Source: Acanthococcus lagerstroemiae (lineage: Eukaryota > Arthropoda > Insecta > Hemiptera > Eriococcidae). Taken from it: a DNA stretch of 64,000 bases. The stretch spans positions 32,007,214 through 32,071,213 of the forward strand of contig CM063110.1 in assembly GCA_031841125.1 (NCBI GenBank), in the 5' to 3' direction. A model generated the notes under the pieces. That model did not search any database and had not been told where the DNA came from. It saw only the letters and a program-made list of their open reading frames with translations. Shown here piece by piece: positions 61,044-64,000 of the stretch. A program made the position numbers and the translations under genes. Position 1 is the first letter of the stretch, and every line of letters begins with the position of its first letter.

Positions 61044-61170
61044 CATGCTGCATTTAAAATTTGGAGTCAAAAATTAGTCCGATAATACGGAGCTTGACTA
61101 CGCGGACCCTAGACGAACTCCGCATTATTGGACTAGTTAGGCTTCAAATTCTCAATCCGGCATACCTGTT
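61044..61170. repeat. Foldback element, family E copy 2
   Basis: 'attagtccgataatacggag' against 'ctccgcattattggactagt', extended outward by AAATTTGGAGTC/GGCTTCAAATT. It shares CTAGTCCGAT-ATGCGGAG with 36,644-36,772, and the core also resembles the loop side of the palindrome at 42,346. Confidence 0.75.
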
Positions 61171-61350
61171 TTTTTATTAGTTTGAATATTTCCCTCCATC
61201 TCACATAAACACTAAGAAAAATTTATCAATTGGTGGGCTTGCTCGCGCTTTTGGAAAATTAAAAAAATTGATAAAATAGTGCGAAAGCTCCATTAGGAAA
61301 TTTTCAGTTGAGATATTTTATGTAAAATTCTCAGCTATTTGAGAATGGGT

Positions 61351-61563
61351 CTCTTTTCTAATTTTGCTCTCAACCCGAGTCTTGGAATCCGCCCTTTCGA
61401 GCATAACCTCAGAGACGTCGGCGAGGCTGTTAGGGCTGTCTTAGCCATATTCACTGCTTGCCTAAAAACCGGCCTAGGTTGAAATGTAGCGAGTTGCTAC
61501 GTGGGCTCGAACCCGGGACCTCCGGTTTCAGAGACCAGCGCGCTATCCACTCGGCCAACCAGA
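61351..61563 (-). repeat. tRNA-derived SINE, copy S4
   Basis: Minus-strand copy with well-preserved boxes: B box in GGGCTCGAACCCGGGA (about 61,503-61,518, reverse of GGTTCGAGCC) and A box in CCACTCGGCCA (about 61,547-61,557). Body as in S1 and S3. Tail at the left ('tctaattttgctctcaaccc'). Confidence 0.85.
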
Positions 61564-62981
61564 CTCCTAAGAATGGGTCTACTATGTTGTATGAAAAATT
61601 CAGTTACTAATTATTTGATGAAGTTGTAATGAGGGTGCATATGAAGCATGATAGTAAAAGGAGAGGCGATAGCAAATAAAGGGTGTAAATCACAGTGGCT
61701 TTGAAGAGACAAGACTTCACAAATGACAACATATAATAAGTATGAAAACGTTAGCGGCTTTCTCCTCCACCACAAACGAAGCAGTGATAAGAGTACGTAT
61801 GACGTATGAGAATGGCGAAGAGCGTAAATCGCATTTTCCTATTTTTATTGGTTTAGGAGATAAAAAACTTATTCAAAAATGACAACTCTTCATAAGCACG
61901 AAAACTTGAACGGCTTTCCCCTACACCATGAATTTAGATAGAGGTAAATGGCAAAAGGCTTTTGAGTTTTTGGAGATAGGGTAACTAATCCACAAAATTT
62001 GAAGAAAAAAAATCTGGCAATTTAAGAGTCAAAAGTGGGGCGATTCGCTATAGAATGAACTTCATAATAAATTGTTCCTTTAATTTCATTCTTCTTTCAC
62101 TTTTTCCGTATCTTTCATTTCCTTAATTTTTGTCATCTTATTTATTCCTGTTCTTTCTTTCTTTCTCACATTTTTGTACAATTTACCAATTGACCTCTCC
62201 TCAAAAGGCTCAAAGAATGGTTTCGCTTCGATAATTTAAAATTTTTCTAGACGATTTCGTCCGTTTTTATTACGCAAATCAGTAGAAGAAGACAGGAAAG
62301 AAAAGAAAAAACCTTTGCTTGCAAAATGGGTGATTTTCTATTTAGAAACGGTTTTGGCTTTCTCTCCTCCTTGTAATTTTTCTTCGGCTCGCCCTTGACT
62401 GTATTAGGGGCATTGCAAGGAAATTCAGAATTGTATGGCCGGGGGCCGTCCGATATTCTGTAGTGGTCCCTAAAACTTATTCAGAAACTGAGGCAATCAC
62501 AAAATGACATAATATTTTTAAAAAACTTACAAATGAAATTATTCTTAACATAATTTATTATAAATATTATTACTAAATATTTAAATATTGAATTAAATTC
62601 AATATTAAACACAAAAATTAATTCATATCCTCTTTCAAAAAAATTTACCTCAAAAATTCTGTCAATTATTATAGCCGCGTGTATGCCACAGGGTAGGGGG
62701 AGGGAAGCAGATTCGCACACACATTATCATGGAAAACGATAAGCAGCTTGGACAGGAAAACGAGAACTCGTATTGGATAAGATAAAGTCGTTCGTGAATA
62801 TTATGCTACTTACTACGATAGTGATTCGAATTTATTTTTTTGGTTTTGTTTCTCCCGCTGGAGACAAAAGTCAAAGATGTAACAGTGCAGGGAATAAGGT
62901 CCCACTTTGTCGATCCTTATTTTCCAGATGCGGCGATTTTTGTGAATCGAACTCAAAACAGTCGAGATGGAGATTCGTGAC
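61564..62981. other. Intron sequence of the second gene
   Basis: AT-rich; 61,970-62,400 shares phrases with 2,150-2,280 ('taactaatccacaaaat', 'tttttcttcggctc'). No gene recognised. Confidence 0.4.
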
Positions 62982-63279
62982 TAGGGACGTACCGAAGAGT
63001 TTTTCCTGGTGGGAGGTGGGGCGTGGGGGTCCCAACTGACTCAACTCAAGATTCCCAAGTATCAAAGCAAATAAAAAAATATTTTGATTTGTTGGATTTT
63101 TCCAACTGACTCAACTCAAAATTCCCAAATATGAAAGCAAAAAAAAAAACAACAACAATCTTGGACTTGTTGGATTTTCCCAACTCCGTCTGACACTGAA
63201 ATGGTAAATTTTCCCAACTGCTGAATGAAAAATTCCTAAAGGGGGTAAGTTGCCCCTACCCCCTATCGCTACGTCCCTG
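62982..63279 (+). mobile_element. hAT-type MITE, family C copy 2
   Basis: Begins TAGGGACGTACCGAAGAG (first base changed from C) and ends CGCTACGTCCCTG. Flanks TTCGTGAC (62,974-62,981) and TTTGTGAC (63,280-63,287) match 7 of 8. The interior contains two copies of 'ccaactgactcaactcaa' followed by GATTCCCAAGTATCAAAGC-like sequence. Confidence 0.88.
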
Positions 63280-64000
63280 TTTGTGACGATTTCGGTAGAA
63301 TAAGCTTTCCTTTTTCGAATGGCCTTATCCCTTTTTCTCGGTCTGCCTTTATTCGTCCAATGAAAACGTGAGAACGCCTCCTCTCTGTTTTGCTCCCCCC
63401 GGAAATTGAACTCTTTCATTCCGTGTTAGTTTTCTGAAAAGGTCTTCATATTTTATAAAATGCCTGACAAATTTAGACTTCGCGGAATTCTCTAGCTTTA
63501 TTTGTCTCAGAGAGGTGCCATTTTGAATTTGTCACTTTTTATTTATTTATTTTTTGAAGTTGCATTTTCCTCAAAATCAGGTTTTTTGAAATATTAGATC
63601 TAAACAACCATATCTCGGCGAATGGAACTGGAAAACTCCGAAAGGTTTCATCTTGTCAGAAATTTTATCTAGTATTATGCTGGTACTCATCTGCACATGA
63701 TGTGTTTCACGCCTCCTCACGTTTTTTGGTTGAGGTGACATGAAACAGATTTTTCGATGGCCTATGACTTTTTTGATAATAAGTTGAAAATATTCGTTTT
63801 TATGTCGAAAGTAGTATTAACTGATCCCTATCGAATGACCTCAATAGAATCCTGTAGGGGACATTAAAGAAAAGGTGTCACAACTCTCCTAATCGTCCCC
63901 TGACGCCCTAACACTGGCCATACAAGAACTACAGCAATTTTTTCGTTTATTGTGTACTCATCGGAAGTGAAATTTCACGCTGAGTAAATTTAGTTATTAT
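63280..64000. other. Intron sequence to the window end, nothing recognised
   Basis: AT-rich. The 102-residue minus-strand open frame at 63,419-63,111 runs into the MITE and is not a gene. Confidence 0.4.

Noticed and set aside
1..64000. CRISPR array, bacterial operon or prophage
   Set aside because: No equally spaced identical repeats with unique spacers, no operon-like gene packing, and spliced genes throughout; this is eukaryotic DNA.

Overview
The window looks like nuclear DNA of an arthropod, most likely an insect. It is AT-rich, carries spliced genes with GT-AG introns, is crowded with transposable elements, and holds a basement-membrane nidogen gene with a typical invertebrate domain layout. 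I cannot name the species.

Layout. 1-5.9 kb is intergenic: a decayed Tc1/mariner transposase, a tRNA-derived SINE and a minisatellite-like repeat in two orientations. 5,988-39,452 (+) is a nidogen gene that I could assemble as 23 exons (4,017 nt, 1,338 codons plus stop) with every splice phase consistent. It encodes a signal peptide, a NIDO domain, an EGF module, a G2F domain, about a dozen EGF-like modules and a YWTD (LY) beta-propeller. Its introns hold LINE remnants, MITEs, foldback elements and SINEs. In intron 12 sits a complete 10.1-kb LTR retrotransposon (18,956-29,066, same strand) with nearly identical LTRs and a 4-bp target duplication. 39.5-52.5 kb is intergenic and almost all repeats, including a three-level nest (a LINE split by a hAT transposon that is itself split by a solo LTR). 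52.5-54.0 kb is a CpG-rich promoter-like stretch followed by the first coding exon of a second gene I do not recognise (53,370-54,037, +). Its first intron runs to the end of the window and holds a LINE broken by hAT-type MITEs.

The most unusual object is the LTR retrotransposon. Its pol frame is entered from gag by a canonical GGGAAAC -1 slippery heptamer in the correct phase, followed by a potential H-type pseudoknot. Pol starts with a divergent SGNH/GDSL-hydrolase-like domain, then protease, reverse transcriptase, a resident RNase H that has lost its acidic residues, and integrase. A second, cellular-type RNase H lies inside the integrase, between its D,D(35)E core and its C-terminal module. 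This copy has an in-frame stop in gag, a frameshift near the end of pol, and lysine in place of the catalytic glutamate of the second RNase H.

A second theme is the density of short hAT-type elements with CAGGG-like ends and 8-bp duplications, and of foldback elements. Several have boundaries that can be fixed to the base.
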